Shown one piece after another: positions 24,512 to 36,234 of a stretch of DNA of 53,981 nucleotides. The position numbers and the translations under genes were made by a program. The stretch is taken from assembly GCA_024811115.1 (NCBI GenBank), contig JAKOGH010001168.1, positions 1-53,981 of the forward strand. Reading direction: 5' to 3'. Position 1 is the first letter of the stretch; every line of letters starts with the position of its first letter. This DNA is from Terana coerulea (taxonomy: Eukaryota > Basidiomycota > Agaricomycetes > Polyporales > Phanerochaetaceae). A model generated the notes under the pieces. It saw only the letters and a program-made list of their open reading frames with translations, was not told the origin of the DNA and made no database searches.

Positions 24512-25028
24512 ACTCAACGCAAGGGACAGGGCACAGAATATTCACGGGCGAGTGATTTCTCGTAAACCGCGGGAACGCAAGTCTTATGCTATGCCTAGCA
24601 AGCTGCTCCGTTTTCACATGGTGTCCATGGGGAATGCTCACTCGACATCTGGGTTATTTTTCGCCAGTACGGCGCAGTGATATGTATTGCTAGCAACCGT
24701 AAAGACAGTATGGGATGGTGGGATGGTAATTGACATCAATTCGGGAAGATCCATGCTGGGTAGTAGGCTGCACTACCAAAGGAATGTCCAGAGATTGAGG
24801 GAATATGGTAATGACGAGCAAGCCGCGATCGCGGGCCAAAGGGCCAATAATTGGCTCGACGCCACAGCGGGATGTAATCAACCTAAGGGGCGTAAATGAG
24901 GAGCGCATGAATGATACGGTTGGCGGAGTAACCTGAAGTCAGATATAGCACGTCAATACTGCATGATTGCAGGAAACTGGTCTTGTGAATGTTTGCTTCC
25001 TCGTACCTTATAACGCTAACGCGACAGT
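24512..25028. other. Intergenic between convergent genes, no gene seen
   Basis: The 3' flanks of the FAR-17a-like gene (plus) and the BTB remnant (minus). Small open frames only. Confidence 0.5.
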
Positions 25029-26060
25029 TTACAGGTCTCGCGGCGCCGACGAGATGACCGAAGACTTGGTTTGTTTAAGATCGGCGGTCAGTGTCGGCCA
25101 TCCGGGCAAGCCAAAGATTGTCGGAAGAGCGTGCCAAGTTTCTTCTGAGTACCTCGCGAACTTGGGCTCCAAGTCAGAGAGGCAGGCATTGCAGAAATGA
25201 AACAGGTTACGGTGGAATTCACGAGGCTCAAGAGGGTCAAGGTTGCGGAACGCATTCTCGTAGTAGCACGCAAGCGGGGTCTTCTTGCTGAAGCAGATCA
25301 GAGGCGACTGGCATTCGTATGGACCAACGTTGTTGCCACGAAACTGAAAGAAAGGTGTAAGGATCTTGGATTTCGCCAGGCTGAGGAGAAATTCGTGTTT
25401 CTCCAGTATCAGCTTCCGAGTGCCGGCGGCCAAAGCGTAATGTCCGACTCCTTCGACATTGAGGCCGTCCGTGAGGATGGTAGGATGTATCATACAAAGC
25501 CGAGAGAAAGCCACAGGAAGCATGTCGAGCGCGTTTACTTCCAGTGCAGCATTCGCGATCGCTATGTTCACTGCTTCGGAACAAGGCGCTCGGAACAATT
25601 TCGCCAACGACCTGTAGTCAGCCGAGAATAGGAGGCGAAGACGGTGAAGCATTTTCCGGTGGAGCCCCTTGGGAGCATGAACTTGTGACTAATGCGCAGC
25701 ATTCCTGCTGCATGCAAGGCGTGCACGGACCTATCGGGGGCGGTACAGCGGTCGGAGTGGCTTCTGCAGCTTTGTCAAAGACAGGCGTAAGAGACAGGCT
25801 CATGTCACGTACTCAGTACCATCGTGGATGTACAAGAGGAGGCAATGCATGTCCACTGCCTGCGTTCCCTCCAGTCGAACAAACGGTACACCGTCGAACC
25901 TCTCCGCGTCTGGGGATAGCGGAAGTGTCAGAAGACCTTCGAACATCTTAGATTGCCTAGCGAGTATCGTCCCATAAACCCGGAAGAGCTTCTGCTATGC
26001 TTGAATTACTAGAGTGCCGTCGGGAAACCAGAGGTTGGTACATCGCTCCAGAGATTGTGA
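25029..26060 (-). pseudogene. BTB/POZ-domain protein, disrupted
   Basis: Agaricomycete-type BTB protein. Intact members probably act as adaptors of cullin-3 ligases or as other scaffolds. Seen: the N-terminal part (about 25820-26050) reads NLWFPDGTLVIQA, then a stop, then QKLFRVYGTILARQS, FVRLEGTQAVDMHCLLLYI. A middle piece gives AAGMLRISHKF. A 207-codon C-terminal frame (25029-25652) gives EVNALDMLPVAFSRLC and FCNACLSDLE. Odd: TAG at 25995-25997 stands where the family has Glu or Gln. The stretch 25640-25820 changes frame at least once without a usable intron. I read it as a decayed gene; the long C-terminal frame is still open, so decay may be recent. Confidence 0.72.
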
Positions 26061-28073
26061 TGACTTCGTCGACTCTGCACAGTTCTTCAAGATGGCCATC
26101 ATGAGGAAATTATACAGAGAGTAGATAAAGGTGCAAATGGGTTGTTTGTGCGACAGGAAATGAGCGGAGGTCGGACTGGGCAGAGTGAGGGAATGAAGAA
26201 GGAAATACAACCGTCCAAGTTCGAAGTTGCCGGCCTGTTTGACTAAGCGCGCTTATGCGTCATCGGCACCTTCCGAATAGAGACGAACTCGAGCTACCGT
26301 ACCATCGAACAACCCACTGTCGTCTAACTCGATTCTTAGTGCGAGTTGAATTTCATGTATTCACGGTAGTGTCAATTTCATCAAGCTCGAACGTGAACAC
26401 TGACACTCATGGAGACTAGTACTTACTTCGCTGCGCGGTCATTAGGGCCCCGCCTAACCCGGCGCAAATCCTCTCATTGAGCAGCGAGCTACAACTAGTA
26501 CGAGTATGTCAGACATCTCGATGCCTTTCGATGTACATTTATTACATATTTACAGGACCCAGGCTCAACCCCGTCATATAGATTTGTTTCGGGGCTGAAG
26601 CCCACATCAGCAATCCCACAAGACCAGTCCACCGAGCGTCCAGCGAGTACACAAATGCACAGCCGCGCATTTATCCATAGGTCTGACGAGCTCATTGGAT
26701 GATGACAGCGATCGGTTGGTGAAGATTCCCTATGGCTGTTGCGGCTAAGGTCATCTATCGCGTAGGGTGGGCCAGATTCCGTTACAAGCGAGTTCGGGCA
26801 ATGACAATGTTATTGTCACGGCTATTCTTATACAGAGCTCGATGAAAACTTGGTGCGGGACAGACCAGATTTCACAACGGACGCCGCTAACGCTATACTA
26901 CCAGCTGATCTTGGCGACGTCGTCCGAGACAAACGTAAACATACACAAGGTCATCAATATTATCGTGGCCCTTCCACCAACGGCGCAACAATTCTTTTGC
27001 AATGACGTGCTTCATCGCCCCGAGACAGGCTCTGAGTACGGCCGGAAGGATGTTTTCACGCCCATTTCGCAGGCGAAGTGGGGCGCCCTCGTCGCTAGAA
27101 CTGCACTCTCGAGCTCATTGCAAACGAGGCCTCCCGTTCCCCGGCACTCGGCGAGAACGCGACCTCGTACATCGTCCTCTCCGCTAAGTCCTCGGTGGTC
27201 AGCACATCTCCGGAGAAAGTGCCTGGCGGCGTCGTCGTAGACGTCGCCGGCAGCGCAGGGTTTCCCAATCTACCGGCATCCTCTCCCAGTCGCCGCCGCG
27301 CCAGCTACCCTGACGTTTTCCATGGTCCATGGGCAATATCGGCCCATACTACTCCGCTCATGACTGGCTCTCTACTGGCGTGTACTTCCTGTATTCTGAA
27401 ACCGGCACCGACAGCCGCTATCCCTCAATCTGGAGCTCGGGTTCATCAAGCTGATCGCGGAGCGCGACGCTATGGTAAGTAGGACTAGTCGGCTGCACGG
27501 AGCTTGGGCATTCGCGCTCCTCGCTTTCGAGCCAGGAGGCGTTGGCGGCGGTTGGCCACCAGGTTGGTTGCTCTCCCACCGTTTACTTGGGTCCTTGAAG
27601 CAGGCTCCGGCGCTCCGCAACATGATCGATAAATTATCAAACTTGCGCGTTCCTATTCTCAGGGTTTCTCACCTCAGGCTTGAGCTGGATTGAAAACTTT
27701 CGTGTTGTATCGTTTCATGTACTACATACTAGACCGATTACATGACTTTCAACGCCAAGCGAACATTTCAGCCATCACAAGGGCGTGCTATGAATTGAAC
27801 TTGTTTGATTCACCGTTGGTCACTATCACAAACACGCCGTGAACCGGCGTGTCGTCTCAAAAGTACAGGGATGTAGTGGTTCAAGGAGAAGATGACATTG
27901 GTTACGCTGCATCCGCAAGACGTTGTGTATCGAAAGCAGTGACTGGGGTACATCGCGACTGCTAATGCACCATAATCAGCGATGAGAGAATGTCTATCAA
28001 TAATCCACTCACCAATAACTATCGCCTACGGCCAGTCCCAACAGATTGCGACGTTTGAGCCGTTGACTATTTA
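26061..28073. other. Long stretch with no assigned gene; one coding-like plus-strand frame
   Basis: About 2 kb. The frame at 27098-27482 (plus) is open for 128 codons with ordered composition (ELIANEASRSPALG, SYIVLSAKSSVVS, GGVVVDVAGSAG). It ends just after a GTAAGT donor-like site at 27475, so it may be an exon or the remnant of one. I do not recognise the family. The remainder shows no gene. A short inverted repeat (AGTGTCA, TGACACT) lies near 26371-26408. Confidence 0.35.
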
Positions 28074-28313
28074 CTATTTAAAAATACGAACATTAGCGAA
28101 CGAAACCCTCCAGCAACTAAGAACAAAACAACGTACGCAGCACAGGTCCGGGCAGTGGATATTCGAGCAGCAGTCCGGGCAGTTGATCGCGCACGCAGCA
28201 GGGCAACGACGCGCAACCAGCTCCCGCCGCTCGGGGGTGTCCTTCTCCCAGGGCGTCGCGAGCGCCGTCGCGGCGAGCAGCGAAGAGATGACGGCAAGCA
28301 GGACGACACGCAT
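28074..28313 (-). CDS. Small cysteine-rich secreted protein
   Basis: Probably secreted, function unknown. Seen: 79 codons starting MRVVLLAVISSLLAATALA, a clear N-terminal signal peptide likely cut after the ALA. A short polar stretch with a basic pair (EKDTPERRELVARR) follows, and then a dense Cys region (CPAACAINCPDCC, HCPDLCC). The RR could be a Kex2-like site, leaving a mature peptide of about 35 residues. A GTACGT donor follows the last CC and a TAAATAG acceptor with a CTAAT branch lies 60 bases on, so an alternative spliced form would stop right after DLCC. A TATA element lies about 60 bases upstream. Candidates are an effector-like small secreted protein or a peptide precursor. It is not a hydrophobin (Cys spacing wrong) and shows no CaaX end. 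Confidence 0.6.
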   Translation of the reverse strand: MRVVLLAVISSLLAATALATPWEKDTPERRELVARRCPAACAINCPDCCSNIHCPDLCCVRCFVLSCWRVSFANVRIFK

Positions 28314-28371
28314 GGCTAGTTCTGGGGTAGTCGCAAGTAACTTGGGTGGGTGCTGTCGAGGTCGACCAGGG

Positions 28372-28377
28372 TTATAA
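28372..28377 (-). promoter_or_regulatory. TATA box of the small secreted protein gene
   Basis: TTATAA on the minus strand, about 60 bases before the ATG at 28313, matching the spacing seen for the ABC transporter gene. Confidence 0.5.
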
Positions 28378-30990
28378 GGGAGCGTTATCGACGGCGGTCA
28401 CAGCGCACTGCTAATTAGTGATGCGGCCGACGGAGCATCAGGAAACGGTGATGCGCTGTGGCGATCCTGGATGGTGGCGGCGCGCACAACTGGCGAATGG
28501 GAGGACCTGCGTATGTCGGTCTGTATCGGCGGCTCTTAGGGCGGTACCTGCAGCTACCCCTGACGATGCGTGCGTCGCGGCACCTGGCGGTCGGTACCGC
28601 CGGAGAACCGAGATGGCAATTTGAGGGCGTCGCCTGAGCGTACGTACGGCCAGGGGCACTGGCTCGAAGTGGATGCCCGACAGATTCCCTGAAACGAACA
28701 TCTGAGCGAAGGCCTTTTCGAAGAGAACGTGAGGCAACTTTGGGCAGGATTCAGACTCATGATACGACATTTTCGACCACAACTTTACGCACCGCGGCGT
28801 TGTGAACAGTTATGATCATGGCTCTCCTCGCGCAGAGTGGTGCACGCTGGATCTTCAAGGCATAGAATCTTGACATGCTTCTCCATGGCATGCATCGGCC
28901 TACACACAAGGACCATAAGACCACGGTGTACTCCAGGAAGTCTGAAACTGACTCACTTTCACATGTTGCTGACGGCTTCTGCTGAGTAAATGCTACAGAA
29001 CATCATCTTGTCTTGAGTAATGTTGCTTCCGCCGACTGTGGTCGAGGCGGTCCACTACAGCCGCAGTGATATATTGACCCACGGCAAGGAAAGCCCTTGT
29101 GTAAACATGACAAGTCAACGCGTGCTGCAGGAAGGTTTTGACTGGGATGCTCTACCCTCTGCGAAGGGTTAGTAGCTTTTCTCATGCTAACAGGAATGCG
29201 ACACCAGGAGGCGTAGTTCCTAGAAGACGTCCGAGTCGTTCTAGCACAGGCTTCCCTACCGACATAATGAAAGGTCAGCGTCGCGACGTATGGAAACCTG
29301 TGGGAGCATGACGACAGACCTGAGAGAAGTCCATTCAACCACGGCCGCCTCGTGTGCGAAGCTGCAAAATGCGCGATTAATGGGCAGCGGTGCACGCGAG
29401 GACGCGTGGAAGCAGGGCTGCTCGACTCGGCTTATCTGCAGCGCGAGCGCATGCAGAGCCCGCGAACCTGATAGGGGGCCACACCGTGCCCGGCGGCGCA
29501 TCCCGAACACCGGCGTTCCCGCCAGCGGCGGCGGCGTCGGCGGGCGAGCAGGACCCTGGACTGGCATGTGATTTCGCGCGGTTAGGGCAGACCGAGGTGC
29601 GCCGAGTGACAACGCGACAAGGCGCCATGGGAGCCAGCGAGACGGTGCTGTGCGGGGATCCTGACAGCTGCACACTGCCGTGCGGAGCACCAGCGTCGAA
29701 CGCAAACTCTGTTCGAGGGAGGCACATGGAGGCGTGCCGTTCGAGGCAGTCGGCTTTGGTCTGGTCTCCACGAGCTTGACAGAAGTGTTCAGGGTTCTCT
29801 TGCCACAGCGAGCTGCACATGCGCAGGCTGGGTTCAGCGCCATTGGTCAGCCTGGTAGTGTATATTGAACATGCCGAATGTTGGACGTACAATCGAGATA
29901 TCGTCGGTGAATTCGCATATACTGGATGCCATGATTGGAATGAGTTATTGACGACGCATGACCGGAGAGTTAACGCCGCAGATACATACCCTAGAAGATG
30001 GTCACCCTGGGCGGCAGCACGAGGATGCGGCTCGAAGTGGTTTGTCCTAGAGCGCCTCCAGTGCGGGGTAGTCCAGCGGTGGCGGAACACGTCCATATGC
30101 TATCCGGATCTCCAGAAGAAGTACGAGATGCCTGGCAAAATCCATGGAGACCTGGCTAGTCTCGGACTAGAAGGCGGGCGTCGAGGCATGGCCGCGGTAC
30201 ATATGTGTACAGCACTCAATCACCATGCGCCAGGTCCCGCTGGCGCAGAGCGCGGGTGTACGTCCGATCTCTGACTGTGACAATGACAGCGCAAGATGGT
30301 TGGAGTATCTGGAAAACAGTCGAATCAGAAGGGTGCAGACAAACTCGCAGACAGGACTTGGGCAACCCACCGTCTTCGTCCGACAGGCGAAAACACGGGA
30401 CCACTCCCGTGGACACAAAGTTAGCCATGCCCTGACCTTGCACCGGTGTGATCGCTACCATTCTTAGTCTTTGAGCCGTGAATTCTTGTGTCAGCGCGCG
30501 GGGCCAAAACAGCGCACGAATGCAAATGGCTTGCCGCTGTCGAGACGGCGGTGCGAAGCAAGTACGGCGAAGCGCCCAGCACTCGCTGCCTGCAGCGATC
30601 GAAAGCGGGAGGATCGAGACCCACATCCGCAGCTAGAGGCTACAATCTGCGCAGCCGTTTGCGACGCATTCCGATGCTTCTCCCCATGTAAGAATGAGCT
30701 GCTGTTTTTGAAAGAAATAAAAGCGCAGGCGGGACTCACTGCACCAATGGGGATTCGCCGTCGTCCCTCGGCACAATCTGTCGGAATTCTGGACACCCAG
30801 TTTGTCGCAATAGTGTCTTGCGTTGCCGAAGAGGGTAGCCGTAGGAATCAATTTGCTGAAGCCCCCATCTGCCCTGGAATTTCAGCATGCCACGTGCGCG
30901 GTGGAACGTAAAGGCGATATACAATAGGGTCATGGATCATAGATACATTGACAGCACAACTACAACGATAACTGCGAGATAGCTTCAGGA
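28378..30990. other. Gene-poor stretch, no supported gene
   Basis: About 2.6 kb. Long frames on both strands between 29256 and 30096 are GC-rich, mirror each other and lack recognisable motifs or splice context. I cannot exclude a small lineage-specific gene on the minus strand, but nothing supports a particular model. Confidence 0.35.
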
Positions 30991-32919
30991 TCATAGCAAA
31001 TTACTCGGGGTTGACGAAAGCGTACATACTCTGCGCGATTCTACAAATCTGTCTATACCAATGAACGCAGCCGCATTTTTGAGCTCCGAGGCAGCGGGTC
31101 GCTTTCCCGGGTCACAGCACCAGCAGGTTTCCATAATTTCCCAGACGGGATTTGGGAACGGTCTGCTGGAGTCTGAGCGGGATGGGTGTTCGCCCTTCAT
31201 GACTTTGTTGTATACCTCGTACAAAGAGTTGTCACAGAATGGCTCGCGGCCGTCATGAATCTGATGTGTAGAATGGGGCATCGGTTGTGAGCTACGGATG
31301 TGAGTGACGGTAGTGGCAGCACGTACCTGCCAGGTTAGCATAGCGAACGAGTAGACGTCTGCAGGAGGAGTGTGCTTGACATATTTCCGCGTACACGAGG
31401 CCTCCACAATTTCAGGGGGCATGAACCGGCATGCCCCCGATCTGGACAAGCTTGGCACTCGCTAATGTTGCATCCGCAAAGTTCGAGAGTCCGAAGTCGA
31501 CCAGACGGACGTGTCCATCTCCGTCAATCAGAACATTCCCCTAGCCAGACGATGAGTTGAGAAAAATAGTGCAAGCAGTTGAGGACGCACACCATGCAAG
31601 TCTCCATGGACGACATTGACCGCATGGAGGTAGGATAAACCACAGGAGACTTGATATAGCTGTTGGAATATGAGTGGTCGCAGACACCGCCATTAGCGCC
31701 AGCCACGTACAATCGGATAGATAATCTCGGGATTGTACCCCGCAGTCTGAAGGTAATCCGCGACGCGACCTTTGTCCATCCATAGCGACACCAAGCACGT
31801 CTGTCCAAGTAATGATTCATTTACGCCGATCATGGGACATATATTCGGGTGTCGAAGACATCGAAGCATGGCGATCTCTCGATTCCGCCTCTGAAAGCGA
31901 CGTTAATCTCAACTTCATGACAAGGACAACGAAGCAAAACGTACCTTCGTGTCACACTCGCCAGACTTGGAGGGCCGAATGAGCTTCACGCAAACGTCGA
32001 TGTGATCAGGTTTCAAGGTACCTCGGTAAACGTCTCCATAGGCACCGCGCGATGATGAGATGTATACACCACCCTTACGAGTCCCTCTGAGGGAGACTTT
32101 GTTCACGTAAATCGCCCGTGGTAACAGACCAGATGACTCCGTGAGGCGAACCAAAATTCGATAGAGGCTCTGGAAAAAGACTGTGTCCTTCTGACATGAG
32201 TAAATGATCTGTACGGAAAGAGATGCGAGAATGTCAATGCTCATGAAAGAAGTCTGAAGGAGACACGTCTACGCACTGAGTCGATGTAGTCAAGGATAGC
32301 CTGCGCGGTTTCTGCACGCAGTGTGCAAATCTGGTCCTTCGCCCGAGGTAGGTCCGTGACATAGCGCCTAAACATTTCGAGGTGGTCCTTGTCGTCTGCT
32401 TCAAGTGCATTATGACATAGTTGGCGTTCACGATAGTGAAGGGTTCTTGAAACCTGACAATGTGCTTCAGATGGGTGGAATTCCGCAGCCTTGTGCGGTT
32501 CACCACGCTGAACTTGGCCCGCACGGTGTAAATTCTACCAAACAATACGGCAATGTTGTCGATAGCTTGAAGAGCTTGCTTGAACGAGTCGTAGACATGA
32601 AGCCTGCACAATTATTGGCTAGCAGCCGGCTTTCCTATCGTGGTTCCACTCACCACTTCTTCGCATCCGCTGCAGTAGCATCTTCCCCAGTCGCGATGCA
32701 GTCTAGAAGGTACGCCCTGACCCTCTGCACATGTACATGAGCAAACACATTCCGGCGATTGAAGAGCTGAGCTAGCCTTGAACGCGCCCTGCCCGAACCT
32801 CCTGAGCCGTCAACATAGGATGATTGGTAGATAGAGACCGCCGGGCTGGGCCGCCTGCTAGGAGACAAGCAATGATTATATTCAGGAATCGTGCATGATG
32901 TTTGAACGTATCTCGACAC
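30991..32919 (-). CDS. TKL-like protein kinase (Agaricomycete family), two frame breaks
   Basis: Cytosolic kinase-like protein of the tyrosine-kinase-like group that is expanded in mushrooms. Seen, reading leftward: an alpha-helical N-terminal part (exons 32654 and up, then 32277-32603), P-loop region SRGAYGDVYRG and VAIK-type lysine in VCVKLIRPS (exon 31945-32208), REIAMLRCLRHPNICPMIGV (31711-31890), HGDLHGGNVLIDGDG (catalytic loop, across intron 31541-31590), DFGLSNFAD, RFMPPEIVEAS, DVYSFAMLTWQ, then RPFPNPVWEIMETCWCCDP and RPAASELK; stop at 30991. Catalytic Lys, Asp and DFG are all present. Odd: frame changes are needed at about 31430-31445 (between DFGLS and the APE-like segment) and 32395-32425. 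The start is uncertain. It is either a recent pseudogene or a victim of indel errors. Confidence 0.75.
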
Positions 32920-34768
32920 CTGGATCTGTGCTTGGGACTTGTTTTAGAGTTCCGTTGTTTGCAAGACTCTCGGCCATGCGCATAAGGCGAGCGTGAAGGG
33001 TAGTGGAATGTGTCGACAACTTGAGTAGTATAGCAGATGCTGCAGCGTATCTGCGTGCGATGAACCCATGGCGGCCGGCGACGGCGAGCGCCAGCCTCCG
33101 TATGGTCCGGTCCGCCGTGCACGCCGGCCTAGGGAGCGAGCAGCATGACGGGGGTTTGCCGGGAAGGGACTGACAATGAGGAGACAATGTTGAAAATGAC
33201 GGTCGGGTCGCCCGCAGGACACAGAGCGGATCCGGTATGTCGTGACCAGATCTGGTCATGTAGTCGGCGAATGCAGTCGCGGCTTATTTCTCATTAATAA
33301 CAATTACGCTATCGATACTGTCGGTTGTACTCACCATAGCCCTGGACAACAGCGCGTAAAATGCCTCCTCCCCATACCACATTCATACGCCTCAAACCCA
33401 TCCATATTGGGAGAGAATAACGAAGCTCACAAGCCACTCATATGAGGAGCTCAGGGGGTGCACTGTGGGACCAGTTCGAGCGGGATTTCTGGGAAATAAT
33501 GAGTTTCCACTTTGCAACATATATGTTCCACTTGAAGCGTACAATCTTTGACCTTGGGGCTTTGCAAAACTGGACTATGGAGTGACCGCGACATCCCCTA
33601 CATGCGGCGTGCGGAAATTGCACTGAGGAACATCGGCTACTTCGTGCTGCGGTATTCCATCGGTCGAGGATGAGAGCGTCGAGGTAGGGAATAGGAGTGG
33701 TTAGACAGCTGAGATGCATCGATCTCTCTACCTGAAGGTTTCAGACCCGGGAATGCAGCGGAGGGTCGCTGACGATAGAAAGAAACTGAGCGTTGAACGT
33801 TGAAGACGAGGATGGCCGAGCTCGAGTGCATCGCAAGACTGTCGTACGTAAGCAACGCAGGAGCATAGCATCACAACCGATGTACTCCTCTCGGGGTCCT
33901 GACCACGGCCCTATCCTTCTGTCTTGTCAGTAAGTAACTTACCGCTGGACCCTTTCTCGTAGTCACCAGAACCTAACCCAGTGAGACAAAACTACAGTGG
34001 GACCCCGAAAGCGACATCCCGCAATGATCACCGGGTACTTGTTAGTTTACCGGTGGGAACAGCGAGCAAATAACAGATTTATTTATAAGAACCGACTACA
34101 AGCACCTGTCTGACTAGCCCATTGATCAGAGCCCAATTGCGCTCCAGTCTCCCGGCGTACCGTAATAATATTTCTAACTGTCGAGCTCCAAAACACAAAA
34201 CACACAACACACAAAAGGCTAGGGTCATGAGTCGTATATTGGCAGCACAGCTATAGAGGATAATAATTTTAGACAACGTATAAGCAGTACAGACCGGGCA
34301 AACGAGTGGCAGTCAACAATTAATACACGGGAGCCCGGGGGGTGGGTGGTGGTGGTGGGGTAACGAGGGTGCGACAAGGAAAGTCAGTACCAGTACAGAC
34401 GGAGGCGGACAGGAGCGGCGGCAGACGCGGCGGCGACGTGGGGTGGAAGAAAAGCCGGGGGCGTAAAGAGCAAAGTGGGAGTCTACGCGAGAGCCTACGG
34501 AGGAGGTGGATGGGGTGCGGGACGCCAATGCATGAATTGGCGGGGCAGGAGGGTAGTACACGATAGGGCGCTGTAACGTAGGATAGATAGACAACACGAG
34601 CGGAGAGAATCCAGAATGAGACCAAGCAACGGGCGAGCGAGAAGGGGAAGCAAAAACGGGACGGTCCAGGGCGCAAGAATGAAGCAGCGAGTCGATATTA
34701 GGGAGGAAGGGGAAAGCGTCGGGGATACCACGCGGTGCAGGTCCAGGGAGGGTTGCCTGCGCGGCGAC
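32920..34768. other. Intergenic, no supported gene
   Basis: About 1.8 kb between the kinase 5' end and the bHLH gene stop. Only short frames. It contains a G-rich run near 34337-34361 in the 3' flank of the bHLH gene. Confidence 0.45.
34337..34361 (+). repeat. G-rich GGT repeat, potential G-quadruplex
   Basis: The plus strand has four or more closely spaced runs of three or more G (ggggggtggg, then ggtggtgg, then gggg) within 25 bases. It is about 400 bases downstream of the bHLH stop codon, so on the template strand of that transcript's possible 3' UTR. Confidence 0.5.
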
Positions 34769-36234
34769 CTAGAGCATCATCGCCGCGAACACGTTTCCGC
34801 CGCCGCTCGCCGACATCGCCGCCTGCGCGCCCCGTCCGCCCATGCCCATCCCGCCCATCCCGCCCATGGGTCCCATTCCTCCGTTCATGTTCATGCCTTC
34901 GTCCCACGCGCCCGCCGGCCCCATCCTCCGCTGCATGCCCGCACCGTTCGCAAGCACGCTCGGCATCTCGTAGCTGCCCGGCGCGCTCCCGTTCGAGCCC
35001 ACGCTGCCCATGCTGCCGCTCCTCTCTCTCTTCGTCGGGCGGCTGGCGCCGTTGCCCGGCACGGGCGAGTGCCCCGCGCTGCCGATAGACGACGCGTCGT
35101 CGTTGTCGATCGGGCTGCCGTACATGTGGCCGGACGGCTGCTGGTACATCGACTGGCGCTGCATGTTCATCATGTACTGCTGCGAGGGGACGATGCCGTG
35201 CGACGACGCCGGTGGGGTGAACTGCTGCTGACTGTACATGCCCCACTTGCCCTCGGCCTCGTGGCGCGGCATGACACCGCCGTTCATGTAGAACGACTGC
35301 ATGTGAGGAGGGTCATACACGCTCGACATCGCCGGGTTCTCGAAGGAGACGTTGTTGGGCGACTGGACGATCATCGGGCTGGCAGAGTTGCTTGGACGCG
35401 GCAGAATGGTCTGCAAGTGCAGGCTAGGATGTCCGTGGGAAGGCGCGTTGTGCGCGAATGGGTTGCCTGCCTCCTTGACCATGGGGGCGTGGGCCATCCG
35501 GTGCCGCATGGGTTCGCCTTCATCCATCGGAGTCGAAGCGTTGCCGCCGAAATCATCGTCACCGTAGTCGTTGCCGTACTCGTCGTCTTCCTCCTCGATG
35601 ACACCCGCAGAGATGATCTCGACCTCGCCAGAGAGGATCATCTGGAAGCCTTCACCACGGACGGGCTCTTCGACGCGCGGGAGACCAGAGCGATCGCGCC
35701 ATTCATTCAGCTCGCGGCGCAGAGCATCGCTTTCAAGCTTGAGGAGACGCAGTTCTCTTGCAGCCAGAAGGCGGTGGCGACGAGAGGCGTGGATGTGAGC
35801 GATCGAGCTGTTCACGATAGACGACTTGGAGGGGCGGCGAATCTGAGAGAGGTTGGGGAGGAGGGCGGCGAGGTCCTACGAGCGCATAAGCGGTTAGAAA
35901 TCGAGTTCCCACGTGAATATATGCGTGATCGTACCAAGAAGCGGCCGTTCAAAGTCTCCCGACGTGCGCGTTCCACAGCGTTGTGAGTCGCCCTGCGCTC
36001 GGCGGTGTTGGCACGCCTGCTGGGCTTGCGCTTGGGTTGGTTGGCGGCAGCGGGAGCAGAGCCGGCGGAAGCACCGACGTTGGTCGGAGTCGCATCAACC
36101 GGCGGAGGAAGAGCCAGCGTCTGAACGGTCGATGGAGAGATGGGTGTAACAGGGCCAGTCGAGCCTTCGGCAGAGGCGGGGGACTGGGGGGCAGGAGAGC
36201 CAGAGAGGGATGCAGTTGAGAGCGTCATAGCCAT
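34769..36234 (-). CDS. bHLH transcription factor
   Basis: Nuclear DNA-binding regulator. Seen: exon 1 (35935-36234, 100 codons) and exon 2 (34769-35875), joined by a 58-base intron, give 468 aa with no break. Residues 1-65 are Ser/Pro/Ala-rich. A basic stretch KRKPSRRANTAER leads to the basic helix ATHNAVERARRETLNGRFL. It has the His84, Glu88 and Arg92 pattern of class B E-box (CACGTG) binders. The intron falls at the end of helix 1. Helix 2 (SKSSIVNSSIAHIHASR) and a leucine-rich extension (LLAARELRLLKLESDALRRELNEW) follow. The rest is disordered, with an acidic patch (EEEDDEYGNDYGDDDFGG) and a C-terminal Met/Gly repeat (GGMGGMGMGG). No recognised orthologue name; targets are unknown. Confidence 0.88.

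Noticed and set aside
26371..26408. Short inverted repeat as a transposon end
   Set aside because: Only 7-bp arms with a long loop and no target duplication.
29256..30096. Long minus-strand frames of 195 and 239 codons
   Set aside because: They overlap in different frames, mirror a GC-rich plus strand, and contain no motif or plausible splice structure.
34616..35986. 456-codon plus-strand open frame
   Set aside because: It is the antisense shadow of the bHLH gene; His/Arg-rich composition comes from the Met/Gly/Pro-rich sense codons.
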